Shown here in pieces: positions 1 through 8,869 of a stretch of DNA of 13,761 nucleotides. Below the pieces are notes generated by a model. The model searched no databases. It had not been told where the DNA came from and saw only the letters and a list, made by a program, of their open reading frames with translations. Position 1 is the first letter of the stretch; each line of letters opens with the position of its first letter. Where the stretch lies: positions 1 to 13,761 of the forward strand of contig JNEM01012636.1 in assembly GCA_000697335.1 (NCBI GenBank). The letters run 5' to 3'. The DNA comes from Conidiobolus incongruus B7586. Taxonomy: Eukaryota; Entomophthoromycota; Entomophthoromycetes; Entomophthorales; Conidiobolaceae. Made by a program: the position numbers and the translations under genes.

Positions 1-890
1 ATTAATAATTTAAAATAAATTTATTGAGGTATATAACATATATTTTATAAATGAACTATATTTTTCATATTGAGTTTATATTGAATATGAAATAAAAATT
101 TTTTGCCATTAAAGAAAACAATATACCTTATTAAATATGAACAAAAAATCTAATATATTATTTCTTTTATTTTAAACAATATTTATTAATTAAATTTGTC
201 AAAATTTGAATATATTCAGATTAAAGTATTAATTTTTTATAATTTGTATTATTATTATATATATCATTAACAATCTTATATTAAATAACTAGTTCTAATA
301 TATCTTATATAGCTGCATGCTTTATAATAACTTTTAATTAATTAATTTATACTTTCAAAAGTTAATCTAAATAATATATATGAATTTTTTTAAATATTTT
401 ATTCTTCCTTTTGTTTTTTATAAGTCATTTTTATTTTCTGATTTAAGATTATATTATATTAACTAATATATTTTAACCCTAAATAAACTCACGGATATAT
501 CAAACTGGTTATATTATTATTAATCTAAGTCCTTTTTTATATTATGTTTTATTTGCCATTAATTATAGCTATAATTTAAAAATAAATAAATCATAATTAT
601 ACAATTTAATAAATATTTGATTATATATTTTTCTTACCTTAAAAATTTTAAATTTGGATTGATATATATTAATAATTTCATTTAAATATAAATTATGATA
701 TTGAAAATATCTTAAAATTAGAATTAATTAAAATGAATCAAATATTAATAAAATAATTATTAAAAAAAGACATCCAAGATATTCAATTGAAATAATAAGT
801 AAATTAATTTTCATATTCTTATATTTAATGAAATAAGTAAAATAATTTTATAAAGTATTTTATAATATATATTAAATTGAAATATTGAAA

Positions 891-910
891 ATATCAATAA
901 TTATTGATAT
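891..910. repeat. Perfect 20-bp palindrome
   Basis: The sequence reads ATATCAATAA followed directly by its exact reverse complement, so the dyad is perfect with no spacer. TTGA at 885-888 and TCAA at 911-914 extend the symmetry with small offsets. It could form a cruciform or be a two-fold binding site. In DNA this AT-rich a chance palindrome is possible, so no function is assigned. Confidence 0.6.
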
Positions 911-2464
911 ATCAAACTCAGTATTATTATATTTTAAATAATAAATTATATTATAATTTCAAAATTATTATTTATATTTAATTTTAATATGTTAAATTTG
1001 TAATAAATTTTTATTATTATATCTTTTATTTTTATTTATTATCATCTTTATTATTGAAGGTTACCAATTTTTTAAATATTATAATTAACTAAACTAGATC
1101 AGTAATTAATTATCAGTGATAAATATGTTAATTTGTAGTTTCTTATTATAATAAAAAATATACACTATTATTTTTATTCAATATTAAAAGTTTAAACCCT
1201 ATTATTTAAAATATTATCTACCATTTAAAATCAAATTATACTAGTATTATAATAGAATTAACCAAACATATTATAAAAAATTTAAAGAAAATAAATTAAT
1301 TTTTAAAATATTATATCATATAACTGTAAATGAATTAAAAAAATATATTTTAAGATATTATTTTGTAAGGACTGAGATGATTTTAGGAAATTTAAGAAAA
1401 TAATCAATTTTTAAAAAAAAATTTACATCAAAAGGTAATATTAGTAAGTATATTTTGGTCAATATCTATTCAAACCAAAAATTTCTAAATTAGTAAAAAT
1501 ATTAAATAAATTATATTTTTATTTTCAGCAAATCATATATCGTATTATAATTTTTAAATTTTATATATCATATATCAATTATCAAAAGAATTGAAATTCT
1601 TCGTTAACATTTATATTAATTTTAGAAAAAAATATTATTATTATTACATAGTTTTTTGATTAAGTAATTAATTAATCAATGATATTCTTAATTTTAATAT
1701 TAAAACTAATGTTTTACTTTCACAATTATAATAAATAATATTAAATTTAATTTAATGATCATTCAGCGCATATATTGTGTATTTAGCTAGCATTTCTTTT
1801 ATTAGTTTATATACTGATTTTAGATAAATATTTTTTTATAATATAAATAAAAAAATATTTTCTCAAGATTAATAAATCTTTTTTCATTTAATTATATAAG
1901 ATTTTTTTAGCTAAATTTGGATAAAATATTATTATTATTATTTAATAATTATTTTATCTTTAATTACCTTTTTTAATATTGCTTAAATGAAATATAAAAT
2001 AATTATATAATTCTAAAATTAAATAATTTTCATAATTTATTAACTATATATCCAAAATACAGCTTGTGTTACTTTTAGTGTAATGAGAGGTATCATTAAA
2101 TAATAAAAATTATTAATTTAGATATATATTGAAATATATTTTGGATTTTTTCGAAAAAAAAAACAACTTTTTAACCTTGTATTAGTAAAAAATAATTATT
2201 GAATAATTATGATTAATAATATCCCAGTTTCGCTGAAAAATCATATATTTTAATTTTAAATAGTGATTATATTGAGCATTCGATAATCGTTAAATATATT
2301 TACTATTACTATTTTATAAGAGTATAAGGCATAATAGGAATAATATTTCATATAAGAGTTCATTAAAAGATGAGATTATAGATATGGAAATCATTTAATA
2401 ATAAAATTGATCTTTGTGAATAATTTTAAGGTAGGTGTTCCCATTTCTAAATAAATTCTTTAAC

Positions 2465-2498
2465 TCCACTTTTATAAAATAATATTTTATAATGTGGA
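2465..2498. repeat. Near-perfect foldback hairpin
   Basis: TCCAC at 2465-2469 pairs with GTGGA at 2494-2498. The inner arms (TATAAAAT and ATTTTATA) continue the stem with one bulged base and a very short loop. The stem is about 15 bp and keeps G+C at its base, which is unusual in this neighbourhood. It could be a small inverted repeat, a site, or part of a small structured transcript. No gene is attached to it. Confidence 0.5.
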
Positions 2499-3583
2499 AA
2501 TCACTTCAAATTGTAACAATTATAAATATATAGATATATTATATATAATATAAAATAAATAAATAAAAAAGGTAGAATTGATTAATATTTTAAGTAAGAA
2601 TAATAAAAATTTAGTATTACAATGAAAAGGAAAAAATAACGATTCTAAATTACAAGTATATCAAGTTCAAAAATTGTTCATACTGTTTTTAGAATCACTG
2701 GTATTGTCATATATAGACAAATTTTGAAATATTTTCATAGAATATAATTATAATATTTAACAGGTCTCTTTATTAGTCTGCTATCCTTAAATGGTTGAAT
2801 ATTATTGATATAATTAAAGCACAGCTTGATTATGGAGAGTGGATATATTTTAGTAGATCATTTTTAAAACTTAATTATTCAAAGATGACCCGAGTATTAA
2901 TTATATTTTTGAAATATAATATATATATTGTAATATAGTAATTTTTATTTATACAGATTTAAATGAAAATTTAAATCAAATTGAGGTAAAACTTCACATA
3001 TCACAGAAAACTAAAATACGGAAAACTTTAAATATGTTGTTCCGGTTTATCATAATATTTTTCAAATTCATATAATATCAATCAATTGAATATTGATATA
3101 ATAAAATATATAATAATTATTAAGTTTGTATCCTATAATCTAAAATATAAAAGTATTACAATTTGAAATTATATAATTAATATAATTTATTCAAAATATT
3201 TATTATATATTTGATTAAATATAATTTTATTAAAATTTTTTGTTACACATAATTAAAAATTTTCATAATTTTAAAAATTTTATATGGTTCAATGTGTAAA
3301 ATAATTTAATATTTAATTTAGAATAATATTCATTTAAATAATTTAATTAGAATTATTAAAGATAGTTATAATTTGTTTAAATGGTTTTTGACAATATGTA
3401 TATTAATTATATGATCAAGTTTACAAAATTATTTTACATAAAACAAGATGAATTGTCGCTGGAATAAACTCTTAAGATTATAAAATGGATTATTCTTTAT
3501 GCAAGTAATAAATTAAAATTGACTAAAAAATTCTCAAGATAAACTGAACAAAAATAATTAGAAAAAAAATTGAATTCCAAAAC

Positions 3584-3612
3584 TTTATTGTTTAACACAT
3601 AAACACGTATAT
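3584..3612 (-). terminator. Likely 3'-end processing signal of the Zn(II)2Cys6 gene
   Basis: Directly after the TAG stop, the minus strand reads ATATACGTGTTTATGTG and then AATAAA (3584-3589). Yeast 3' ends typically combine a TATRTA-like efficiency element with an A-rich positioning element, and this fits that pattern within 30 bases of the stop. A T-rich stretch follows on the minus strand. The exact cleavage site cannot be read from sequence. Confidence 0.45.
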
Positions 3613-5475
3613 CTAACTGATTGAATTTAATTGAATATTATACACTTCGGCATATTTATAGAAGAATAGTAAATATTCGTCTAATCCTGGGAATCGTTTC
3701 GTTATACGAATTGTTCCTTCATGTATTTGATTTAAGTTGGCTTGAATAGGTCTTGGATCAATTCGGGAATTGGTTTCGTTTCGATAGTTGTATAGTAGTC
3801 GGAAATAGAACATTGCAAGTAAATGATAGATATACATTCGCTCGGATGGCATGAACGAATCGTCAATATGGAACCATACGTTGAGGAGTAGGTGCGATAT
3901 ATTGATCATTTGATTGAGTTCGTCTAGTTGGAATTTCTTGATTGGCGAGTAGAATGCATTATTCATAAACAATAAGCCTGACGAATATAAGTGAAAGGCA
4001 AGTAGGGAATAAAGGACATGTAATTGCCTGTAAGGATGGTTTTTCGGAATCTTAGAAGTATGATTATTGATTTGGCACCTTGAATTCATGAACATGATCC
4101 GGAATTCATTTAACATAGTTGATTTCAAAGAAGGAGTCATTAATTTGGGATTTAAGGTGTAATAGATGCTTGGGGCTAGGAAATAGCATGCAACTTTGAG
4201 TCTGAATAGTAGCTGAAGATATGAGCATAATTTAACTAAAATCACCAATTCATCCTCTTGAGGATTATCTGAAATTTCAATATTATGACGGAATTTATAC
4301 AAACTGGACACCCACTCCGTTGTATGAACAGATTTACCCATTTGAACCATGCCTCGGTGCTCCATATATAAGATAAACATCCACAAACATTCACGCTCAA
4401 TATAATCAAGAATATTAATGGTCCCTGGTGGTTTCAGATGATAACCCAACATTACAGCTATTCGGTGCGCTTGCCCGGTATAGTGCGAATGATTATAATT
4501 TTCGTTAAAGGATGACCAAGCATAAGATATCAATGCGTATGACTGTATTGTCTCAATACATTTGAACCTACTTGCCATGGGAGCAAATTTAGATATCACC
4601 AGGTTCAAAGCATTGTTATAATTGGGGTCATAGTCCAATAGACAAGTATTTCCAACTAGCCAAACAACTAATCTTCTCAAAACAAATGGAGGTGACAAAT
4701 TATCCATACTTTTTAAAAATTTTGATTTTGACATGACTGGAAAGAGAAGAACGAATTTATCAAAAAAAGCTTCAATGGAGTGCTGATAGCTGAGTTTGTA
4801 CTTTTGATACTCTATAGAATTGTGATACCGATACGAAAAATCATTAGTTACTATTGCTTCAATGAAGCGAGAAGGACTACAATCGATAGTATTATTGATT
4901 TTGGAGCTCGTGTTGTCTAATTGAATTCTAGCAAGCTGACTTAGTTTGATCCCTGATAGTGCAAGAGAAAACTTGACAGGGCTATGGGCACCAATAGATC
5001 TAGAAAGTTGAATGAATTTGAGATTATCTATGCTCAAGTATTTGAATCTGGTGAAATTGAAACCTGGAGTAAGGAGTGGTGACTCAACTTCAGATTTCAC
5101 CCGCATTAGCGCTTGGGACTGTGGGAGAGGCTTGGATGTCATGATTAATTGTGGAGGCTTTGATTTTATTATATTGGATGTTGAAGGCTTGGGAGGGGGA
5201 GGTAATGATAAGTTTTGTGATGGAGGGGGAGGTTTTGGACTTGTTAATGTAGGATTAGTTGCAGAAACCATATGGAGTACTTTTAAATATTTGTTTAAAT
5301 GTGCTTTGCCTGGTTTGGGCATCCTAGGCTTGACTTCTGAATAATGACACAGAGTAGGTGTTTTACAACTTTGGCAGGGATATCCTCTATCACATTTCAA
5401 CTTCCTTTTCCTACATCTATCGCAGGATCTAGAAGGAGTTTCTGAAAGTATAAGTATTGATCCATGAGATGTCAT
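3613..5475 (-). CDS. Zn(II)2Cys6 (Gal4-type) fungal transcription factor
   Basis: A 620-residue single-exon protein, very probably a nuclear DNA-binding regulator. Residues 18-43 form the binuclear zinc cluster: Cys18, 21, 28, 34, 37 and 43, with the basic segment RKRKLK between the second and third cysteines. Spacing is C-X2-C-X6-C-X5-C-X2-C-X5-C, so the last gap is one residue shorter than the usual 6-8. Residues 46-68 are a basic linker. Residues 78-98 are proline-rich with two PPPP runs. From about 230 the protein is mostly helical and resembles the fungal-specific transcription factor (middle homology) domain: FFDKFVLLFPVMSK near 237-250, then AHRIAVMLGYHL at 336-347 and a Glu/Trp-containing segment to about 382. 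The ATG chosen lies 17 codons before the first cysteine, as is typical. Target genes and inducer cannot be read from the sequence. No CGG-type sites were noticed in its own promoter. Confidence 0.92.
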   Translation of the reverse strand: MTSHGSILILSETPSRSCDRCRKRKLKCDRGYPCQSCKTPTLCHYSEVKPRMPKPGKAHLNKYLKVLHMVSATNPTLTSPKPPPPSQNLSLPPPPKPSTSNIIKSKPPQLIMTSKPLPQSQALMRVKSEVESPLLTPGFNFTRFKYLSIDNLKFIQLSRSIGAHSPVKFSLALSGIKLSQLARIQLDNTSSKINNTIDCSPSRFIEAIVTNDFSYRYHNSIEYQKYKLSYQHSIEAFFDKFVLLFPVMSKSKFLKSMDNLSPPFVLRRLVVWLVGNTCLLDYDPNYNNALNLVISKFAPMASRFKCIETIQSYALISYAWSSFNENYNHSHYTGQAHRIAVMLGYHLKPPGTINILDYIERECLWMFILYMEHRGMVQMGKSVHTTEWVSSLYKFRHNIEISDNPQEDELVILVKLCSYLQLLFRLKVACYFLAPSIYYTLNPKLMTPSLKSTMLNEFRIMFMNSRCQINNHTSKIPKNHPYRQLHVLYSLLAFHLYSSGLLFMNNAFYSPIKKFQLDELNQMINISHLLLNVWFHIDDSFMPSERMYIYHLLAMFYFRLLYNYRNETNSRIDPRPIQANLNQIHEGTIRITKRFPGLDEYLLFFYKYAEVYNIQLNSIS

Positions 5476-5573
5476 TAATAATAATTGTATATTTATAACC
5501 TAATAGAAATTTATTACGATTAATCCCATACCCGAAATAAGTCAAACTATATGTTAGTATTATATAAATATAT

Positions 5574-5584
5574 CTATTTATATA
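5574..5584 (-). promoter_or_regulatory. TATA box of the Zn(II)2Cys6 gene
   Basis: The minus strand reads TATATAAATAG here, matching the yeast TATA consensus TATAWAWR, about 100 bp upstream of the ATG at 5475. That spacing is normal for budding yeasts. The region is AT-rich, so a chance match is possible, but this is the best-formed TATA element in the interval. Confidence 0.45.
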
Positions 5585-5664
5585 ATCAAAATTAAAAACT
5601 AATTGAAGAATCGAGAGCTTTATTTCGAGTTGAGGCAGTCTTATATACTTGAGAAAGTGGATAT

Positions 5665-5672
5665 TCACGTGA
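5665..5672. promoter_or_regulatory. E-box TCACGTGA (Cbf1/bHLH-type site)
   Basis: A perfect 8-bp palindrome containing CACGTG lies about 190 bp upstream of the regulator's start codon and about 80 bp upstream of its TATA box. On the minus strand it also reads GTCACGTG, a full match to the RTCACRTG motif bound by Cbf1-type proteins in yeasts. GC-containing palindromes are rare in these spacers. Occupancy is inferred only. Confidence 0.45.
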
Positions 5673-5740
5673 CTTGACTATATAGCTGAGATGATCAATG
5701 ATTACTTTCAACATTATCATTCTCAATGTGAAAATGGAGT

Positions 5741-5938
5741 TTAAATGAGCCAATGAATAATCGATATAGAAGCTTTTGACTTAATTTTATTTGTCATTAG
5801 AATTAAATTTTCTAATGGGAGTATGCCAACTAGTACTCTCTTATAAATAATAAAATTATTCAATTTAATCGGGTTGAGGCAAAATAAATACCCATACAAT
5901 AGAGCAATGGAGCCAGAACCTATACTCAATATTCTCAT
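5741..5938 (-). pseudogene. Possible remnant of a ketopantoate reductase-like (ApbA/PanE) N-terminus
   Basis: A 65-codon frame opens with ATG and reads MRILSIGSGSIALLYGY, then continues with hydrophobic, less typical sequence until a stop. The opening resembles the start of 2-dehydropantoate 2-reductase-family enzymes, where a first beta strand leads into a GxGxxG NAD(P)-binding loop followed by a Tyr-Gly-like segment. Here the third glycine of the loop is replaced by Ala (GSGSIA). Family members are about 300 residues or more, so this is far too short to be a working enzyme, and I see no continuation downstream before the regulator gene. It lies on the same strand as, and about 265 bp upstream of, the Zn(II)2Cys6 gene. 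It may be a decayed gene end or a chance frame. The resemblance is from memory, not from a search. Confidence 0.3.
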
Positions 5939-6739
5939 TCTGTTATTTAGATCTATGATTAACCTGATAGGAGATTTAAATATTTAAAAGGTTTTGATTA
6001 ACATATATTATAAATGAATGAAATAATATAAATGATCGATTAATTGAAGCTTATATATTGAACTAAAATATATTACTAAAAATTTAACTCTAGTTATTTT
6101 AAAAATAATAATATTTCAATTAGCTAAATGTAAATATTATATAATCATATTCACTCTTCTAATTCATAATATAATATAATTTGAGAAAAATTTCAATCAA
6201 AGAAATTACACTTGTTTTTTCCGAAAGTTTATTTTACCAATAATTTCATTTTTTTTTTAATTTTCGGTAATTGATACCAAATTAGGATATTTACAATTAA
6301 TCACATTGATAAAAATAACTGTATTTGAATAATTTCTTGATATATTAACTTATTTAGTTTAAAAAGCATCATGTTTTGAATAAAAATGTAGTTGATGTTT
6401 GAATATCTTTATTTTGATATAATTAACTCCTCAAATTTTCCCTACAAAATATATGACTAATTAATTAACTTATGGGGAAATTATAATTAATTGGAAATTC
6501 AAATTTTATTGAATATTATATCAAACTAGTACAATTTAATCATTATTTTTTCAATTTTTATAATAATAAAGTTACTATTTATTTGATAATTCCTATAGTT
6601 AATATAGATTAGTTATATCATATATTGTTTCTTTAGTTATATTATTAATAATTTAGCAACTTGGTCAAGTTTTTTACATCACCTCACTCATCTTAATCTG
6701 CAACCGATTAATTCATTTAAAATTGAATTTCAAGAAATA
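5939..6739. other. AT-rich spacer, no gene seen
   Basis: No convincing coding frame on either strand. The one notable element is TTTCCGAAA at 6218-6226, set in T-rich sequence, discussed in the findings as a weak likeness to a point-centromere CDEIII core. No tRNA or other RNA gene signature was recognised. Confidence 0.55.
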
Positions 6740-6970
6740 TGGGGTACTCAATCAAAGGTCTTAAGGGTTCTCAGTACCGAGAACTATCCTGATCCAAGGT
6801 AGAGGTTAAACTTTTTAACAAAAATGTAATAGTAAAGAGACCTTCAAGAAAGTATTCAGTATTGAAGATCTTTATTCTAAATAGTAAACTTAATCATTCC
6901 CATTACGAGAAAGAGACCTAATGGGTTTTGCCACTAATGTAATGAGTCCAAACCGTGAGTTGTTAACACC
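6740..6970 (+). ncRNA. Candidate structured RNA or structured repeat, unrecognised
   Basis: This patch is richer in G+C than its surroundings and carries several short perfect inverted repeats. GGTACT 6743-6748 pairs with AGTACC 6773-6778. GTTCTC 6767-6772 pairs with GAGAAC 6779-6784, with an extra G:T pair outside. AAGGTCT 6755-6761 pairs with AGACCTT 6838-6844. CTTCAA 6842-6847 pairs with TTGAAG 6862-6867, and CCCATTA 6899-6905 pairs with TAATGGG 6919-6925. Some of these are mutually exclusive, so they cannot all form at once. The G:T pairs (6766/6785 and 6762/6837) are compatible with plus-strand RNA. I checked for hallmarks of U2, U3, U5, U6, SRP RNA and tRNA and recognised none. A decayed repeat is an alternative. 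Boundaries are approximate. Confidence 0.3.
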
Positions 6971-8559
6971 TTTTGATGTTGTCATCCTACATGTTTTCCT
7001 AAACTATGACTTTATATCTTGGCCAAATAATAGTCACTAATTATCAATGCAAAAAATAGTAAATATTGTCAGTATTTGTAAATTTGAAAATTATCAAATA
7101 TTATTTTATAAAAAGTGTTATAAAAATGATATTTATGACCAATTGAATAATTTATAATAACTTTAAACCCACTATAGAATATCAATGTTAACTAATGAAG
7201 TCAACTATAATATAGCAAATGATCCTTAGAGTAAATATCGCTATATTTTATCAAGTTTAATATTTATCATCATGAAAAATCTATTTCGGCAAAGTTATAT
7301 TTCGGGTGATCCACAATCTCCTTAATCTTGATTGTATATTATTAAATAATGTTATATTAATAGAATAATATTTTTTTTTCAAATATATAAAAGATATATA
7401 AGCGAACTGCATTTCTGGAATCATGATATCATTTTATTTTATTACTTAAGATATCAATTGATCTTCAAATAATGAATATCAATATATTTTTTATAGTGGC
7501 ATTATATATATCATTTTTGAATTAGTGTTATTGCACTCAAGATCATGATTTATCAAATATAATATGTCAATTTGATAATCAAAAATCAATATAAATATAC
7601 AGTTTAATAGATAGTGTTATTATAGCTTGGATCCACAAAAAATCCAGTATTAGATACAAAGTCAAAACAAAAAAAAATTGTGATTTCAAATAATCAGAAT
7701 TAAGTTAATACTCTTTAAAGGATATCTCACTTAATAAAACTCAAATTAGTTTGATTTTTAAAATTTTTCTTTAAGCTATTTATAATTCGCAGTATTTATT
7801 TAAATATAAAATTTAAAATATTTTAATATTACTCACTAATGGTATATGATTTAATTATAATCAAAAACTGATATTTGAATATTATCAATAATAACAATAT
7901 CGAAATCAAATTTCATTAAATTTAACACTGTATTGAATTAATTTGCAAATCTACAAATCGCTCCGACGGTACTTTTTATTTACCAATGGAATTCTATGAA
8001 GAAAGTTATAGACTATTAGATTAATAAACAAAGTGATTGTTCTGTAAATTTATAATCATAGTTATTTACTCTTTGAATATTAAATCAAAACAAAAAATGT
8101 ATAACAGCATTTATACTATTTATAAAAAATTATAAAGTATAATTATCAATATTGTTTTAATATAGGGCAATAAATCTTTTCATCAATAAATAGTTTTAGT
8201 TTTAGTAATAATGAAACGTTTTATTAGAATTTTATTTTGGGACTTAATGTTCAATTTTAGAAGGTTAATTTTATATTTTCGGGAAAACCAAAATTTAGAT
8301 TTAGATAAAATCTTTGTATTTTCATAATTAATATTAAAAAAATTATCCAAAATGTCATAAGGTACATAATATTTACTTTTTTGATCAAGTAAAATTGTAT
8401 TTGAATATCTATAGTTAACCTAGAATTTTAATGAACATAAATTTAACTATTAAAGAGCTCAACTAATTTTAATTGTCAATTTTCAGATTGTCACATTTAT
8501 TCCAGCATCAGTTAATAAGTTGAGATTAACAAATACAACCTGAAATTGAAATATCTTGT
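6971..8559. other. AT-rich spacer, no gene seen
   Basis: No coding frame, RNA signature or long repeat was recognised. A few short less AT-rich spots occur, for example around 7284-7325 and 7955-7985, but none carries a motif I can interpret. Confidence 0.55.
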
Positions 8560-8800
8560 AAAAGTGATCGGCTTGGCGGCCTGTAGAATCATTTCAGATT
8601 GACGGGAATCCCTTGCCAAGATCAGTTGACGGGGTATATTGGAAAACTTGCTCTCTTTGGGACCTGCATGGGTGAGCCTATAGATCCCGATAAAAAAAGG
8701 GTATAGGCTATGACTGACGCTAATAAAAGAAGAGTTATGAAGTTCTGGCAGAATTTTCATTCGACGCTCAGCACACCAGCTACGATTCTGCCTTAAGGGT
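8560..8800 (+). ncRNA. Candidate structured non-coding RNA (5' island)
   Basis: This GC island stands out from the spacer and contains three hairpins. Stem 1: CTTGGC 8572-8577 with GCCAAG 8615-8620, extended outward by TGAT 8565-8568 with ATCA 8621-8624 across a 3-nt bulge, and inward by two G:U pairs. Stem 2: AGCCTATA 8675-8682 with TATAGGCT 8702-8709, then CCC 8686-8688 with GGG 8699-8701 around a loop of GATAAAAAAA. Stem 3: GGCAGAAT 8747-8754 with ATTCTGCC 8785-8792, plus one G:U pair. All wobble pairs are G:U only if the plus strand is transcribed. A 102-codon minus-strand frame without an ATG at its very start overlaps the island and I consider it incidental. It may be the 5' part of one RNA running to 9068, or a separate Pol III transcript ending near the T5 run at 8840-8844. 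Identity is unknown. Confidence 0.45.
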
Positions 8801-8869
8801 TTAATAAAGATCATTGTCAAAGTCTAATTTATTTCCGAGTTTTTCTATTAATTTTATTGAATTATTTGT

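Larger units (their letters stand above)
1..3612. other. Long AT-rich gene-free stretch
   Basis: No reading frame of useful length or recognisable protein motif appears on either strand. The sequence is dominated by A and T with short homopolymer and TTA/ATT runs. No tRNA-like B box or other RNA gene signature was found. The only local structures I can support are the palindrome at 891-910, the hairpin at 2465-2498, and a slightly less AT-rich patch at about 2755-2900 that carries an inverted copy of a 10-mer also seen near 6840 and 6915. A gap of this length is large for a compact yeast genome. Confidence 0.6.

Noticed and set aside
1-3612. Replication-origin consensus matches (WTTTAYRTTTW-like)
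   Set aside because: In DNA this AT-rich such matches occur by chance many times and cannot be told apart.
5012-5344. 110-codon plus-strand frame, glycine-rich
   Set aside because: It lies entirely inside the Zn(II)2Cys6 gene on the opposite strand. Its glycine runs are the complement of that gene's proline codons.
5429-5668. 79-codon minus-strand frame over the regulator's promoter and 5' end
   Set aside because: It would start at GTG inside the E-box, its composition is that of translated AT-rich spacer, and it overlaps the start of the regulator out of frame.
5665-6230. Point centromere built from the CACGTG at 5666 and the TTTCCGAAA at 6218
   Set aside because: The spacing is over 500 bp, the full RTCACRTG match is on the opposite strand, and the site fits better as a promoter E-box.
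6961-7000. LTR-like start TGTTAACACC
   Set aside because: No matching end, second copy, primer-binding site or target duplication was found nearby.
8512-8820. 102-codon minus-strand frame over the first GC island
   Set aside because: It begins at TTG, its tail runs into AT-rich spacer, and the island is better explained by three strong hairpins. A stop-free run of this length is plausible by chance in less AT-rich sequence. A fleeting likeness of part of it to a LINE ORF1 was too weak to report as a feature.
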